From Bordetella parapertussis (GTDB lineage: Bacteria; Pseudomonadota; Gammaproteobacteria; Burkholderiales; SG8-39): a stretch of 5,684 nt of DNA. The stretch lies in assembly GCA_945906975.1 (NCBI GenBank), contig CAMDRY010000233.1, forward strand, positions 1 through 5,684. Direction: 5' to 3'. The notes under the pieces were generated by a model. That model was given only the letters and a program-made list of their open reading frames with translations, had not been told where the DNA came from and did not search any database. The stretch's first letter is position 1. Every line of letters begins with the position of its first letter. The translations under genes and the position numbers were made by a program. This document shows positions 1 through 5,684 of the stretch, one piece after another.

Positions 1-182
1 GGGCCACGCAGTACTCATCGGTCGAATTGGTAGAACTGGTTGGCTCGCAGGGCGTGGAACTGTTGAACTGGCTGGCGGCGCGGGCCACGTTGAGAGGCCG
101 CGTGCGCAAAGTCCATTCCAATTATCACATTCCAATTTCAAATACCGCGTCCGGTTTGATGGCTTTCGAGACGGTGCAATGA
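1..182 (+). CDS. C-terminal end of a LigB-type class III extradiol ring-cleavage dioxygenase (5' truncated)
   Basis: Reading from base 3, an open frame of 59 codons ends at TGA 180-182; the start lies outside the window. Two segments are informative: GSQGVELLNWLAARATL (about residues 14-30) and the tail VHSNYHIPISNTASGLM (about 37-53). These match my memory of the C-terminus of LigB-like class III dioxygenases (protocatechuate 4,5-dioxygenase beta chain, gallate dioxygenase), where an 'EGxEL..WLxxRxAL' helix precedes a 'V..xYHxPxSNTAxG' strand close to the end. Such enzymes use non-haem Fe(II) and O2 to open catechol-type rings by meta cleavage in the cytoplasm. The metal ligands lie upstream and cannot be checked, so the exact substrate is unknown. 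The gene ends 246 bases before tctB and is probably a separate transcription unit. The family call rests on a short stretch. Confidence 0.65.
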   Translation, partial: ATQYSSVELVELVGSQGVELLNWLAARATLRGRVRKVHSNYHIPISNTASGLMAFETVQ

Positions 183-306
183 GGCCCGCGATAGTTGAAC
201 ACCCGGTTTAGCGTACAGGGCTCTGACGCCACATGCCCAGCCACCGCCTCATCCCAATCACCGAGTCCCCGCCCCCGCAAGCATCGAGCCGGCGGGAGAT
301 CGCGCC

Positions 307-432
307 ATGTCAAAGTCCACGGCATGCGTTGCCGTGATGATGCGAGTTCCAAGTAACGCTGCGTTGATTTATATCAATGCCCCTCATCGCGAACCTGCAA
401 TGCTCAATTGCATGAACAAAGGTTCGAAATGA
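307..432 (+). CDS. Possible 41-codon leader ORF overlapping the tctB start (doubtful)
   Basis: An ATG at 307 follows a good Shine-Dalgarno match, GGGAG at 294-298, with 8 bases between. The frame runs 41 codons and stops at TGA 430-432, which overlaps the tctB start as ATGA (429-432). This is the usual geometry for translational coupling. The predicted peptide begins MSKSTACVAVMMRV and ends NCMNKGSK; I recognise no family. Against it, third codon positions are only about half G or C, whereas the large genes here favour G/C strongly, and the FNR-type site at 364-377 lies inside the frame. If transcription starts downstream of that site, this ORF is not on the tctB mRNA. It may be a chance frame or a leader peptide used from an upstream promoter. 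Confidence 0.2.
   Translation: MSKSTACVAVMMRVPSNAALIYINAPHREPAMLNCMNKGSK
318..336. repeat. Perfect 7-bp inverted repeat with a 5-base centre
   Basis: CACGGCA (318-324) and TGCCGTG (330-336) are exact reverse complements around TGCGT. The repeat lies in the gap upstream of tctB, with its centre at 327, about 43 bases before the centre of the FNR-type site. It could be an operator for a dimeric regulator or a short RNA hairpin. No run of T follows it, so it does not look like an intrinsic terminator for the upstream dioxygenase gene. Confidence 0.45.
364..377. promoter_or_regulatory. FNR/ANR-type binding site, perfect consensus TTGAT-N4-ATCAA
   Basis: The sequence TTGATTTATATCAA matches all ten fixed positions of the published FNR consensus (TTGAT, four free bases, ATCAA). 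FNR-family regulators (FNR, ANR, FnrL) bind this site, usually when oxygen is scarce. The centre is at 370.5, about 58 bases before the tctB ATG at 429. If it acted at the classic class II position (-41.5), transcription would start near 412, just upstream of the tctB Shine-Dalgarno. No good -10 hexamer sits at the expected place. The best candidates are TGCAAT at 396-401 and TCAATT at 404-409. A -10-like TATATC at 370-375 overlaps the site itself, with TTCCAA (347-352) 17 bases upstream, so repression is also possible. The match is certain; its function is inferred from the site and the frd genes downstream. Confidence 0.75.
418..422 (+). promoter_or_regulatory. Ribosome binding site fixing the tctB start at ATG 429
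   Basis: AAAGG at 418-422 lies six bases before ATG 429. This favours that ATG over the TTG at 408, which is in frame seven codons upstream and lacks a comparable match. Confidence 0.6.
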
Positions 433-890
433 CTCATCGGATTGCTTCCACCCAGGATCTTGCCGCCGGGGTCTTTCTGGTTGTGCTGGCAAGTATCGCC
501 CTATGGGGAGGAGCGGATCTTGCTGCTGGTACCCTGCGTCAAATCGGCCCTGGCTTGCTGCCACGCGCCCTCGCAATATTGACCGGCGCATTCGGCCTCG
601 CTTTGTTAGTGCGAGGATTTTTCAAGTCCGGAGAACCCCTGCCGCGCTGGCGGCTGCGCGGTCCGCTGTTCGTGCTTGGTGCGGCAGTGGCCTTTGCTCT
701 GGCAATTCGGCCTCTTGGTCTGATCGTCGCCGTGCCAGTGGCTATGCTCATTGGCGCGATGGCGAGCGACGAGTCGCGATGGCTGGAAACTCTGGTGTTC
801 GCGCTGGTTATGACCTTGGCTTGCTACCTTCTTTTCAAGGCCATGCTGGGATTACCGATCCCGCTCGCGCCGTGGTTGCTGGATTACTGA
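429..890 (+). CDS. tctB: Tripartite tricarboxylate transporter, small membrane subunit TctB
   Basis: This 153-residue hydrophobic protein is the small inner-membrane subunit of a tripartite tricarboxylate transporter (TTT), which with TctA forms the secondary, ion-gradient-driven permease fed by a periplasmic binding protein. About four or five membrane segments are visible: roughly residues 11-28, 45-64, 79-112 (probably two, broken by RPLG) and 119-139. The stretch GTLRQIGPGLLPR (34-46), after the first helix, matches the 'G...GPGxxP' signature of TctB proteins. Length is normal for the family. TctB proteins are poorly conserved, so the call also leans on the adjacent tctA and tctC. The start is ATG 429, supported by AAAGG at 418-422. 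tctA begins nine bases after the stop. As the first gene after the FNR-type site, it would be the first gene of the operon. Confidence 0.9.
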   Translation: MTHRIASTQDLAAGVFLVVLASIALWGGADLAAGTLRQIGPGLLPRALAILTGAFGLALLVRGFFKSGEPLPRWRLRGPLFVLGAAVAFALAIRPLGLIVAVPVAMLIGAMASDESRWLETLVFALVMTLACYLLFKAMLGLPIPLAPWLLDY

Positions 891-899
891 GAGCCGCAT

Positions 900-2402
900 A
901 TGGGCGATCTCCTCTCCCATCTCTCACTGGGCTTTGCAACAGCGCTAACCCTTCAGAACCTGATGTTGTGTTTCACCGGTTGCCTGGTGGGAACGCTGGT
1001 CGGCGTCCTGCCTGGCGTGGGGCCGATCGCCACCATCGCGATGCTGCTACCGCTTACCTTCAGCGTCGAGCCCACCGGCGCGCTCATCATGCTGGCAGGC
1101 ATCTACTACGGCGCGCAGTACGGCGGATCGACAACGGCGATTCTGATGAACATTCCAGGTGAGGCGACCGCGGTAGTAACGGCACTCGATGGCCATCAAA
1201 TGGCTCGCCAGGGCCAGGCGGGAAAGGCTCTTGGCATCGCGGCGATCGGATCTTTCACCGCCGGCACCATCGCCACTCTGATCATCGCCGCCCTGGGCGT
1301 TCCGCTCACCAAAATGGCGCTGTTGTTCGGTCCTGCTGAATACTTCTCGCTGATGCTGCTGGGTCTTGCATTTGCCACTGTGCTGGCACGCGGATCGATC
1401 CTCAATGCCACCGCGATGATCGTGCTGGGTTTGCTGCTCTCCACCGTAGGAACCGATCTGGAAACGGGCGATCAGCGTCTGACATTCGGAGTCGCACGCG
1501 TCGCCGACGGCATCGACTTCGCGGTACTGGCCATGGGTCTTTTTGGTTTTGCCGAAGTGCTGCGCGCCTTGGAAAACCCGGAGAAGCGCGACCTGGTAAC
1601 GCGCTCCATCGGGCGCTTGCTTCCCTCGCTTGCGGATCTGAAACAATGCATCGGTCCCATCCTGCGCGGCACCGGCTTGGGCGCGCTGCTGGGCCTTTTG
1701 CCCGGCAACGGCGCGGTGCTAGGGCCATTCGCCTCCTACGCGGTTGAAAAGAAACTTGCACGTGAACCGGAACGCTTCGGCTCGGGCGCTATCGAAGGCG
1801 TGGCCGGCCCCGAGTCGGCCAACAACGCCGGCGCGCAGACGGCTTTCAGTCCATTGCTCACGCTGGGCATTCCGCCGAACGCGGTAATGGCGCTGATGGT
1901 TGGCGCGATGACCATCCACGGCATCATCCCCGGTCCGCGGGTCATCACCAAATATCCGGATCTCTTCTGGGGAATGATCGCCAGCATGTGGATCGGCAAT
2001 TTAATGCTGCTGATCATCAATCTGCCGCTAGTCGGGCTGTGGGTGCGGCTGCTCAAGGTGCCCTATCGCCTCCTGTACCCGGCGATCCTGGTGTTTTGCT
2101 GTATCGGCATCTACTCGATCAATAACAGCGCCGAAGATGTGATGCTCACCGCAATGTTCGGCCTGCTTGGCTACGCATTGATAAAGCTGGGCTTCGAGCC
2201 GGCACCGCTGCTACTGGGATTCGTCCTGGGACGCCTTCTCGAGGAAAAGCTGCGTCAGGCATTGACGCTGTCGCACGGCAACTTTTTGACCTTCGTCGAG
2301 CGGCCGGTCTCGGCGGGGCTTTTGATCGTCACGGCCATCGTGATCGTCATCGCAGCGCTGCCGGCGGTTAGCCGCAAACGCGATGTGGCGTTCGCACAAT
2401 GA
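900..2402 (+). CDS. tctA: Tripartite tricarboxylate transporter, large permease subunit TctA
   Basis: The 500-residue protein is the large, many-helix inner-membrane subunit of a TTT importer, which carries the transport path for carboxylates. The length is typical. Family hallmarks are clear: GTLVGVLPGVGP (31-42), YYGAQYGGSTTAILMNIPGE (69-88), DGHQMARQGQAGKAL (97-111), GLLPGNG (265-271), and in the second half ESANNAGAQTAFSPLLTLGI (305-324) followed by GIIPGP near 341-346. The motif G-x-L-P-G-x-G occurs twice (35-41 and 265-271), in line with two related halves. The C-terminal half continues with strongly hydrophobic segments to about 490 and a short charged tail (SRKRDVAFAQ). Substrate cannot be read from sequence: relatives carry citrate, other tri- and dicarboxylates or aromatic acids. 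The start has a modest Shine-Dalgarno (TGAGAG, 888-893, overlapping the tctB stop), suggesting coupling to tctB. The stop forms ATGA with an upstream in-frame ATG of tctC. Confidence 0.96.
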   Translation: MGDLLSHLSLGFATALTLQNLMLCFTGCLVGTLVGVLPGVGPIATIAMLLPLTFSVEPTGALIMLAGIYYGAQYGGSTTAILMNIPGEATAVVTALDGHQMARQGQAGKALGIAAIGSFTAGTIATLIIAALGVPLTKMALLFGPAEYFSLMLLGLAFATVLARGSILNATAMIVLGLLLSTVGTDLETGDQRLTFGVARVADGIDFAVLAMGLFGFAEVLRALENPEKRDLVTRSIGRLLPSLADLKQCIGPILRGTGLGALLGLLPGNGAVLGPFASYAVEKKLAREPERFGSGAIEGVAGPESANNAGAQTAFSPLLTLGIPPNAVMALMVGAMTIHGIIPGPRVITKYPDLFWGMIASMWIGNLMLLIINLPLVGLWVRLLKVPYRLLYPAILVFCCIGIYSINNSAEDVMLTAMFGLLGYALIKLGFEPAPLLLGFVLGRLLEEKLRQALTLSHGNFLTFVERPVSAGLLIVTAIVIVIAALPAVSRKRDVAFAQ

Positions 2403-2412
2403 ACCACTCCCG

Positions 2413-2417
2413 AAGGA
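2413..2417 (+). promoter_or_regulatory. Ribosome binding site fixing the tctC start at ATG 2426
   Basis: AAGGA at 2413-2417 is a strong Shine-Dalgarno match eight bases before ATG 2426. It favours this start over the in-frame ATG at 2399, which overlaps the tctA stop as ATGA and would put a charged stretch (MNHSRRNTT) before a normal signal peptide. Confidence 0.75.
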
Positions 2418-2425
2418 ATACAACC

Positions 2426-3412
2426 ATGAAATCCACGCATGCCAATGCCGTTGTTATCTCAGCGGTCGCATCAGCGTTTCTCAGCGCCGCCAACACCCAG
2501 GCGCAGAGCTACCCAACACGCGCCATTACTACCATCGTGCCTTTCGCCGCGGGAGGGCCCACCGATGTGATCGCGCGCATTGTCGGCGAGCATATGGGCC
2601 GTGTGCTGGGTCAACAGTTGATTATTGAAAACGTCGCCGGCGCGGGCGGCACCACCGGCATCACCCGCGGCGCGCAATCCAAGCCCGATGGCTACACCAT
2701 CATGATGGGCCATATGGGCACGCACGGCGCGGCGCCCGCGCTGTATCCGAAGCTGCGCTATGACCCGACACAGGATTTCGAACCGATCGGCATGGCAGCG
2801 GGCACGCCCATTCTGATCGTCGGCAAGAAGGCCCTGGCGGCGAACGACCTCAAGTCGTTTATCGCTTACGTGAAAGGCAGCCAGGGCAAAGCTAGCGAAG
2901 CGCACGCCGGAGTGGGGTCAGTGTCTTTCACCACCTGCACCATGCTGAATGCGCAGCTCGGCGTAAAGCCGACGCGCGTCGCCTACAGCGGCACCGGCCC
3001 TGCGATGAACGACCTGGTGGGCGGACAGGTGGACTATATGTGCGACCAGATCGTCAACGTGGTCGAACAGATCAAGGGCGGCGCGATCAAGGCCTATGCG
3101 ATCGCCACCCCGGAGCGCTCCCCGGCCCTGCCCGATGTTCCCACCACCAAGGAAGCCGGCCTGCCCAGCTACCAGCTTAGCGCCTGGAACGCGCTGTTCG
3201 CGCCCAAGGCAACATCGAAGGAAATCGTGGGGAGGTTGAACGGCGCGCTGGTGGCCAGCCTTGCCGATGGCAATACGCGCAAGCGCCTGCTTGATCTTGG
3301 CGGCGTATTGCCAAACAAGCAGGAGCAGACGCCCGAGTACTTGGGCGATTTTGTGAAAAAAGAAGTGGCGCGCTGGACACCGATACTCAAGACCGTGGCC
3401 GCCGACAAGTGA
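2426..3412 (+). CDS. tctC: Periplasmic substrate-binding protein of the TTT transporter (TctC, Bug family)
   Basis: This 328-residue protein is the extracytoplasmic solute receptor that delivers the ligand to TctAB. It starts with a Sec signal peptide: MK, a hydrophobic stretch to about residue 22, and a likely cleavage after TQA at 24-26. The mature part opens with the Bug-family hallmark YPTRAITTIVPFAAGGPTD (29-47), followed by ENVAGAGGTTGITRGAQ (68-84) and KPDGYTI (86-92), which in solved Bug structures line the ligand cleft. DFEPIG (117-122) and the GGQVDYMCDQ segment (about 199-208) also fit. C171 and C206 could form a disulfide, which is unproven. Length is normal. Bug ligands vary widely (di- and tricarboxylates, amino acids, nicotinate, aromatic acids), so the ligand is unknown; frdAB downstream makes a C4-dicarboxylate or citrate plausible. 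The tctC product is encoded after tctB and tctA, the reverse of the well-known tctCBA order. Confidence 0.95.
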   Translation: MKSTHANAVVISAVASAFLSAANTQAQSYPTRAITTIVPFAAGGPTDVIARIVGEHMGRVLGQQLIIENVAGAGGTTGITRGAQSKPDGYTIMMGHMGTHGAAPALYPKLRYDPTQDFEPIGMAAGTPILIVGKKALAANDLKSFIAYVKGSQGKASEAHAGVGSVSFTTCTMLNAQLGVKPTRVAYSGTGPAMNDLVGGQVDYMCDQIVNVVEQIKGGAIKAYAIATPERSPALPDVPTTKEAGLPSYQLSAWNALFAPKATSKEIVGRLNGALVASLADGNTRKRLLDLGGVLPNKQEQTPEYLGDFVKKEVARWTPILKTVAADK

Positions 3413-3463
3413 AGGGCGAGACCCCATGAAACCGAAGAGACAATGAAATCGGATAGCGAATGA
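3412..3463 (+). other. Chained mini-ORF relay between tctC and frdA
   Basis: Right after the tctC stop, AAGGG (3412-3416) lies nine bases before ATG 3426. That ATG opens a six-codon frame, MKPKRQ, ending at TGA 3444-3446. The stop overlaps ATG 3443 as ATGA and opens a second six-codon frame, MKSDSE, ending at TGA 3461-3463. This in turn overlaps the frdA ATG at 3460 as ATGA. The best Shine-Dalgarno in the gap therefore serves the first mini-ORF, while frdA has only GGA (3451-3453). The arrangement could pass ribosomes to frdA by stop-restart coupling. The frames are real; a function is inference and chance cannot be excluded. Confidence 0.3.
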
Positions 3464-5280
3464 CCGATGCCGTGGAGTTTTTCAAGGCCGATGTGGTCAT
3501 CGTCGGCGCGGGTGGCGCCGGCCTGCGCGCGGCGATATCGGTGGCCGAATCCGACCCGTCTCTGGTGATTGCATTGGTATCCAAGGTCTACCCGATGCGC
3601 AGTCATACGGTGTCCGCTGAAGGCGGCGCAGCGGGAGTCACTCGCGCCGACGACAGCCTGGATGAGCATTTCCACGACACCGTCACGGGCGGCGACTGGT
3701 TGTGCGACCAGGACGTGGTGGATTACTTTGTCGCCCACTGCACCGAGGAACTGGTACAGCTCGAACATTGGGGCTGCCCCTGGAGCCGCCTGCCCGATGG
3801 TCATGTGAATGTGCGCGCGTTTGGCGGCATGAAGATTGAGCGCACCTGGTTCGCCGCTGATGTCACCGGCTTTCACATGCTGCACACCTTGTTTCAGACC
3901 TCGATCAAATACCCCTCTATCCGCAGATTCGATGAGTATTTCTGCTGCGAATTGTTGGTCGAAAACGGCCACTGTCAAGGCTTGGTGGCGATTGAAATTG
4001 CCACCGGAAAATTCGTCGCCATCCACGCGGGGGCGGTGATCATCGCCACCGGTGGCGCGGGACGGGTGTTCCGCGAGAACACCAATGGCGGCATTGTCAC
4101 TGGCGACGGCATGGCATTGGCCTATCGCCACGGCGTGCCCTTGTGTGACATGGAGTTCGTGCAGTACCACCCGACCTGCATGCTCGGCACAGGGTTGCTT
4201 TTTACGGAAGCCTGCCGTGGCGAGGGCGGGTTTCTGTTGAACCGCGACGGATACCGTTATCTACAGGACTACGGATTGGGCCCGGCATCGCCGGAACCAC
4301 GCAACAAAGCGATGGAACTCGGGCCACGCGATCGTCTGAGCCAGGCGTTCTGGCACGAACAGAAAAAGGGGCGCACCCTGACCACTTCGCGCGGCGAAGC
4401 GGTGCAATTGGACCTGCGCCATCTGGGCGCGAAAAAACTGCATGAACGCCTGCCGCTGATCTGCGAACTGGCAAACGACCATTTGGGCATCGATCCGGCG
4501 ATCTCAACCATCCCCGTGCGACCCGCCGTGCACTACACCATGGGCGGCATCCGCGTCGACATCGATGCGCGCTCGGCCTTGCCAGGGCTTTACGCCGCGG
4601 GCGAATGCGCGAGCAATGGCATTCACGGCGCCAATCGCCTGGGATCAAATTCCCTGGTGGAAACCCTGGTTTTCGGCAGAGTCGCGGGCCAAATGGCCGC
4701 GGCGTTTTCCAAGACCATGGCCCTTTCATCCGAGGCGACCCTACAAAAGCAGGCAGAGGCCGCGCGCGATCGGGCATTGCGCCTGCTTCGCGAGCCGGGA
4801 GACGGTGATCGTGTCTCGGTTCTGCGCGCCGAGATGGCACAAACCATGGAGAACGGCTGCGGTATCTACAGGCTGGGGTCCGAGCTAAAGACGACTTGCG
4901 ACAAACTCGCCGAGCTGAAGGGTCGCTACGCTCGGGCACGCGTGGACGATTCGTCGAGCGGCTGGAACACGGCATGGTTGCTTGCCCTGGAGCTGGGGTA
5001 CCAGCTCGATGTTGCCGAAGCCATGGCGCACTCGGCGCTGGAACGCCGCGAGTCGCGTGGTTCGCACCAGCGTCTGGACGGCCATACGGAGCGCGATGAC
5101 GAGCACTACCTGAAACACACCCTCGCACACTGTGAAGCGGGCGGCGCGCCGCGTATCGACTACTGCCCCGTGACGATTACACGCTCGCCACCCGGTGTCA
5201 GGGCTTATGGCGCCGCCGGTGAAGCCGCTAGTCTTGAAGGAAATGAAACGCGCAAAGAAAAGCAAATCGCCGATGGGTAA
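3460..5280 (+). CDS. frdA: Fumarate reductase flavoprotein subunit FrdA (E. coli type)
   Basis: The 606-residue product is the FAD-bearing catalytic subunit that reduces fumarate to succinate at the cytoplasmic face of the membrane in anaerobic respiration. It closely follows E. coli FrdA (602 residues as I recall it) end to end. The dinucleotide-binding loop [10 protein letters not shown] is at 16-25. [10 protein letters not shown] (47-56) carries His49, the expected covalent FAD attachment site. Active-site residues seen are H237 (YHPT), E250, R253 (CRGEGG), R290 (GPRD), H358 (HYTMGG) and R393 ([10 protein letters not shown]), aligning with E. coli H232, E245, R248, R287, H355 and R390. The FAD-binding GLYAAGE (376-382) and the C-terminal helical domain (for instance [16 protein letters not shown]) are complete. 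Succinate dehydrogenase flavoproteins share these motifs, but the detailed match is to FrdA. The start has a weak Shine-Dalgarno (GGA 3451-3453) and overlaps a mini-ORF stop. Direction of the reaction in the cell is inferred. Confidence 0.95.
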   Translation: MTDAVEFFKADVVIVGAGGAGLRAAISVAESDPSLVIALVSKVYPMRSHTVSAEGGAAGVTRADDSLDEHFHDTVTGGDWLCDQDVVDYFVAHCTEELVQLEHWGCPWSRLPDGHVNVRAFGGMKIERTWFAADVTGFHMLHTLFQTSIKYPSIRRFDEYFCCELLVENGHCQGLVAIEIATGKFVAIHAGAVIIATGGAGRVFRENTNGGIVTGDGMALAYRHGVPLCDMEFVQYHPTCMLGTGLLFTEACRGEGGFLLNRDGYRYLQDYGLGPASPEPRNKAMELGPRDRLSQAFWHEQKKGRTLTTSRGEAVQLDLRHLGAKKLHERLPLICELANDHLGIDPAISTIPVRPAVHYTMGGIRVDIDARSALPGLYAAGECASNGIHGANRLGSNSLVETLVFGRVAGQMAAAFSKTMALSSEATLQKQAEAARDRALRLLREPGDGDRVSVLRAEMAQTMENGCGIYRLGSELKTTCDKLAELKGRYARARVDDSSSGWNTAWLLALELGYQLDVAEAMAHSALERRESRGSHQRLDGHTERDDEHYLKHTLAHCEAGGAPRIDYCPVTITRSPPGVRAYGAAGEAASLEGNETRKEKQIADG

Positions 5281-5684
5281 GCCGATGGATACGCATATGG
5301 ATAAGTTGCGCGAGACCATGGAGATCGAGGTGATGCGCTACCTGCCCGAGAAAGACATCGAGCCGCATTGCCAAAGCTACCGCGTGCCTTACTCGGATAC
5401 CGGGTCGGTGCTCGAAGCCCTTCAATACATCAAGGACGAGCTCGATCCGACTTTGAGCTTTCGCTGGTCCTGCCGCATGGCCATCTGCGGCAGTTGTGGC
5501 ATGAATATCAATGGCGTTCCCCGGCTCGCCTGCCGCAGTTTCTTGCGGGAATACTTTCCGGCCAAGCTGCGCGTGGAGGCGCTCGCCCATTTTCCGGTGG
5601 AGCGAGATCTGGTGATCTCCGCCGCGGACTTCATTTCAAAGCTTGAGAGCATCAAGCCGTACATCATTCCTCGCGAGAAGCGCG
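5273..5684 (+). CDS. frdB: Fumarate reductase iron-sulfur subunit FrdB, N-terminal part (3' truncated)
   Basis: An open frame runs to the window edge with 137 codons visible; E. coli FrdB has about 244. FrdB carries electrons from the membrane quinol site through three Fe-S clusters to FrdA. The visible part is the plant-type ferredoxin domain: EIEVMRY (about 17-23) starts the first strand, and [10 protein letters not shown] with a later Cys gives C67, C72, C75 and C87, with the C-x4-C-x2-C-x11-C spacing of the [2Fe-2S] site. [14 protein letters not shown] (101-114) and SIKPYII (126-132) are also typical. The [4Fe-4S] and [3Fe-4S] cysteines lie beyond the window. In-frame ATGs occur at 5243, 5273, 5285 and 5297, none with a well-placed Shine-Dalgarno. 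I chose 5273 because its 8-base overlap with the frdA stop (ATGGGTAA) matches the junction I reconstruct for E. coli frdA-frdB. The true start could be 5285 or 5297. Confidence 0.9.
   Translation, partial: MGKPMDTHMDKLRETMEIEVMRYLPEKDIEPHCQSYRVPYSDTGSVLEALQYIKDELDPTLSFRWSCRMAICGSCGMNINGVPRLACRSFLREYFPAKLRVEALAHFPVERDLVISAADFISKLESIKPYIIPREKR

Noticed and set aside
154..170. Second FNR-like site around TTGATGGCTTTCGA near the end of the dioxygenase gene
   Set aside because: Only the left half-site matches; the right half departs from ATCAA in several positions and it lies inside coding sequence.
266..298. CCCGCC (268-273) and GGCGGG (291-296) as a terminator for the upstream gene
   Set aside because: The stem is six base pairs with a 17-base loop and no T run follows, so it does not support an intrinsic terminator.
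125..352. Minus-strand open frame of 75 codons across the gap before tctB
   Set aside because: I considered a divergent regulator, but the translation shows no helix-turn-helix or other motif and no convincing ribosome site.
408..431. TTG 408 as the tctB start
   Set aside because: It adds seven residues not needed for the family and lacks a good ribosome site, while ATG 429 has AAAGG six bases upstream.
503..1162. Plus-strand open frame of 219 codons
   Set aside because: It covers tctB and the start of tctA in another frame; low-complexity Arg/Ala-rich translation with no family features.
1047..1646. Minus-strand open frame of 199 codons
   Set aside because: Antisense to well-conserved tctA sequence; Gln/Arg-rich with no domain.
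2399..2425. ATG 2399 as the tctC start
   Set aside because: It would add a charged stretch before the signal peptide; ATG 2426 has AAGGA eight bases upstream and gives a standard Sec signal.
3169..4170. Long minus-strand open frame of 333 codons
   Set aside because: It lies opposite the 3' end of tctC and the 5' part of frdA, both unambiguous by family motifs. Its translation resembles no family and is the usual antisense shadow in GC-rich coding DNA.
4202..5128. Minus-strand open frame of 308 codons
   Set aside because: Fully opposite frdA, rich in Arg, Pro and Ser as expected of an antisense frame; no recognisable domain.

Overview
The window looks like a piece of a proteobacterial chromosome with fairly high GC by eye, most likely a betaproteobacterium of the Burkholderiales type. 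The Bug/TctC binding-protein family with TctA/TctB, beside a LigB-type ring-cleavage dioxygenase, is typical of that group. This assignment is inference from gene content; nothing in the window fixes the taxon. All genes are on the + strand.

Layout. Bases 1-182 are the last 59 codons of a gene whose C-terminus resembles class III (LigB-type) extradiol dioxygenases. Next is a 246-base non-coding gap (183-428). It holds a 7-bp inverted repeat (318-336) and an exact match to the FNR/ANR consensus, TTGAT-N4-ATCAA, at 364-377. A tight gene run follows: tctB (429-890), tctA (900-2402), tctC (2426-3412), frdA (3460-5280) and frdB (5273 to the window end, truncated). Gaps inside the run are 9, 23 and 47 bases, and frdB overlaps frdA by 8, so one transcript is likely. 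No stretch over 300 bases lacks a gene, and I see no RNA gene, IS element, CRISPR array or clear intrinsic terminator.

How the genes may work together. tctBAC encode a complete tripartite tricarboxylate transporter: a periplasmic binding protein plus a small and a large membrane subunit. frdA and the start of frdB encode the catalytic flavoprotein and iron-sulfur subunits of a fumarate reductase very like the E. coli enzyme, with every active-site residue I can locate conserved. The FNR-type site just before the first gene suggests oxygen-responsive control. The working model is a unit that imports a di- or tricarboxylate under low oxygen and disposes of electrons by reducing fumarate, or a fumarate-like acid, made from it. 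Membrane anchor genes (frdC, frdD) would be expected just past the right edge but are not visible.

The most notable points are the perfect FNR box, the coupling of a TTT transporter to fumarate reductase, and a relay of two six-codon mini-ORFs with ATGA overlaps leading into frdA.
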